From the NCBI GenBank assembly GCA_009845505.1, contig VXZL01000581.1, positions 1-6,919 of the forward strand: a stretch of DNA of 6,919 nucleotides, given 5' to 3'. The DNA is from Candidatus Poribacteria bacterium (lineage in GTDB: Bacteria > Poribacteria > WGA-4E > WGA-3G). The position numbers and the translations under genes were made by a program. The notes beneath the pieces were generated by a model. The model was given only the letters and a program-made list of their open reading frames with translations. It was not told the origin of the DNA and ran no database searches. Position 1 is the first letter of the stretch. Each line of letters starts with the position of its first letter. Below are positions 5,047-6,919 of this stretch, in pieces.

Positions 5047-6907
5047 CAACCAATCGGATGATGCCGCTGCCAGAGATAACGTAATCTGTGGCGACCCTGT
5101 CAATCTGCAGTGTTGTCGCCGACGTGTATCCGCTATCGCCAGCCTGCTTTGCGGTGTTCATCACAGACATAACTGAAGGCGGTAGGTTCTCGAATTCTTC
5201 CCCTTGAACCGTGAGTCCCGGTTCTGGCACAAAGAGTTCCATGATAATATCGGAGTTCCGTTCACCGCGTTGCAGCAGATTGATGAGTTGGTTGATATTT
5301 TTGTGGCGGAAATTAAGCGGGGCGCGAGAACGCTGCCAAGACTCGTGAAAGTTCGCATTTCCGGCGAGGAGCGTGACAAGCCCTTCTGGTGCGTCCTTAG
5401 GGATCGTGATCGTCCCGGTCTGTGTTATCGGTGCTTCGAGATAGGGTTGCAAAGTTATTTCTACCGCAACGGTGTCTCCAGGGCGGTAGCGAAGTTTATC
5501 CATCCGAAGGCTCTGAATCCGCGCGGTGCGTCGTTTATCTCCTATTTTCAGATCAAGTGTAACGTTCTCAACTTGGACCGTTGTGTAAGGGTTGCTACCG
5601 AGTTGGAACAGTGGTAGCATGAGCGTCTGCATGACCCCGAAACTTGGTGAGCTGCTCGAAGAGTAAGTATTCTTATAAGCCAATTCGCGCGTTTTCAGGT
5701 CAGGATTTTCTTTCAAGGTAATAGTCGCGTCCAGATTAAGTGTGTGATCATTGCGATAAAATTCAAGTGCGTCTACTATATAGGATGCGGCGACTCCTGT
5801 ATAAATTGGGGAGAAACTGCGATGTCGAATCACCTCATAAGACTTCTCATGCAGTTTTCCATCGGTCGTTTGTAGGTTGACATTTACAGGAATGTAGCTT
5901 GGATGTTTACCGATAATCCCGGCGATGGCTGGTTCTCGATCTTGCACTAAGGTGCCGATAGGTTGCGTTGGAGATGCCACCTTGAAAGAGCGTGAACTGC
6001 TTGGAAAAATGAAGTGCACGTATCCACCCGACAGGGGCAGATTGACGTTGCCTTCCCCGAAGTTTGGGTGCCCATAAGCGAGTAACTCGTTTCCATCTAC
6101 ATAGGTGATCGTCCCATAACCAAAGAACGAAACATCTCCACGGACTATCTCCGTTCCGACGATCTGTCCTGCCTCAACGGGTGATTCCTTAATCGGACTT
6201 CCCGTTCCTGCTGCTTGCACAGGTGTAAAGTTAAACGCGTCAAAGAGCGGTTGGACAAACCGCAGTGCTTCCGAGTTGAGCGGTGGAAGCGTGATGGGTA
6301 TTGATAACTGTCTCGGTCTCGCTTGGGAATGGGAATCGGTAATATTGCTACGTAATCTTTCATCAAAAATCGATGGAGGTTGTGCAATTTTACTATCACC
6401 AAAAAGAGAAGGTCCCATATCCAGACCGTAGTCTTGTGAGGCAGCTGTTGAACTGAGGTTGAAAAGTTGGGTGCCTTCGTAGTTTAGGTTGGGTTTCATA
6501 CCGCGCTCTGCAACTTTGACCATTGATTCAAAGGCAGTAACGCCAAAAATATTAGAGTGTTCTCTCTGGTTGAAGTACCCAAGTGCAAGGGCACCCATGA
6601 GGCGTCCGTCAATATACATCGGGCTACCGCTCATGCCGCCTGCGACACCGGTGTACTTGAAGTTATCACTCAACCCTTCAACCCAAACAACGTGCCAACC
6701 CGGATAAAAGTTGTATTCGATACTGACAACTTTACATTCAAATTCTTCCACCGTTGTTCCGAAAAATACCGTGTAACCTGTCACTTTCATGCCCGGTTTC
6801 ACCTCGGACAACGGCATAAACTTTTCAGCATCCCACTGAATCTGCGAATAACTGTGAGGCACAGCCAAGCAAAACACTATGAGCGCACAAAGCAAAGCCT
6901 TTTTCAC
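5027..6907 (-). CDS. Exported SpoIVB/S55-family serine peptidase-like protein with permuted domain order
   Basis: Residues 1-21 are a signal peptide (KK start, hydrophobic core, SYS at the likely cut). The Ser half of an S55 domain covers about residues 35-135. It contains GVAGGMSGSPMYIDG (87-101), with S93 as the expected nucleophile, followed by GALALGYF and FGVTAFESM. D81 lies 12 residues before S93, near where SpoIVB has its catalytic Asp. The His half comes later (about 258-345): GTITYVDGNELLAYGHP (265-281), with H280 as the expected catalytic His, then PIGTLVQDREPAIAGIIG (316-333). In SpoIVB the His comes first. The C-terminal part (about 445-620) is beta-rich, with PGDTVAVEITLQPY (476-489), as in long acidobacterial S55 proteins. 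There is no PDZ domain between the halves. The start is GTG, with GGAG eight bases upstream. Activity is not proved: it may cleave a partner, perhaps the neighbouring propeller protein, or have become a binding scaffold. The gene is complete. Confidence 0.88.
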   Translation of the reverse strand: MKKALLCALIVFCLAVPHSYSQIQWDAEKFMPLSEVKPGMKVTGYTVFFGTTVEEFECKVVSIEYNFYPGWHVVWVEGLSDNFKYTGVAGGMSGSPMYIDGRLMGALALGYFNQREHSNIFGVTAFESMVKVAERGMKPNLNYEGTQLFNLSSTAASQDYGLDMGPSLFGDSKIAQPPSIFDERLRSNITDSHSQARPRQLSIPITLPPLNSEALRFVQPLFDAFNFTPVQAAGTGSPIKESPVEAGQIVGTEIVRGDVSFFGYGTITYVDGNELLAYGHPNFGEGNVNLPLSGGYVHFIFPSSSRSFKVASPTQPIGTLVQDREPAIAGIIGKHPSYIPVNVNLQTTDGKLHEKSYEVIRHRSFSPIYTGVAASYIVDALEFYRNDHTLNLDATITLKENPDLKTRELAYKNTYSSSSSPSFGVMQTLMLPLFQLGSNPYTTVQVENVTLDLKIGDKRRTARIQSLRMDKLRYRPGDTVAVEITLQPYLEAPITQTGTITIPKDAPEGLVTLLAGNANFHESWQRSRAPLNFRHKNINQLINLLQRGERNSDIIMELFVPEPGLTVQGEEFENLPPSVMSVMNTAKQAGDSGYTSATTLQIDRVATDYVISGSGIIRLVVDRNAE

Positions 6908-6915
6908 AACATTTA

Positions 6916-6919
6916 CTCC
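6916..6919 (-). promoter_or_regulatory. Shine-Dalgarno site of the S55-family gene
   Basis: GGAG on the minus strand, at the very edge of the window, lies eight bases before the GTG at 6907. It supports the GTG start. The nearby ATG (6912-6910) runs straight into an out-of-frame TGA and is not the start. Confidence 0.7.

Noticed and set aside
5204..5617. Open frame of 137 codons on the plus strand
   Set aside because: It is antisense to the C-terminal half of the S55-family gene and has no recognisable features.

Overview
The window holds four complete protein genes in two convergent transcription units that meet at a strong intrinsic terminator near 2750-2777. No rRNA, tRNA, CRISPR array, IS element or phage gene was seen. 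Base composition is moderate and looks even across the window, except for two Gly/Pro/Arg-rich stretches inside the third gene. The organism is probably an uncultured, deep-branching Gram-negative-type bacterium. The pairing of an S55 (SpoIVB-like) protein with a secreted beta-propeller, next to a Thermus/actinobacterial-type seven-iron ferredoxin, resembles what is found in Candidatus Poribacteria and acidobacterial relatives. That placement is an inference from gene style, with low to moderate confidence.

Left unit (+ strand, 54-2740). A good extended -10 promoter overlaps an inverted repeat (31-68). It precedes a 419-residue fusion protein: an N-terminal seven-iron ferredoxin, then a three- or four-pass membrane region, then a C-terminal domain resembling the alpha-crystallin/Hsp20 fold. 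Eighteen bases later comes bioA, the PLP-dependent aminotransferase that makes 7,8-diaminononanoate in biotin synthesis. No other biotin gene is in the window.

Right unit (- strand, 6919-2744). The first gene (6907-5027) encodes an exported SpoIVB/S55-family protein. Its Ser-containing half lies before its His-containing half, the reverse of SpoIVB. It is followed after 93 bases by a gene (4932-2794) for an exported protein with about seven beta-propeller repeats and C-terminal beta-sandwich (fibronectin/Ig-like) domains. Both have signal peptides and probably act in the envelope or outside the cell. The unit ends in a hairpin plus T-tract that also separates it from bioA.

The two most unusual items are the ferredoxin-membrane-Hsp20-like fusion and the permuted S55 protein next to a modular propeller protein. 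Neither unit has a function that can be proved from sequence alone, apart from bioA.
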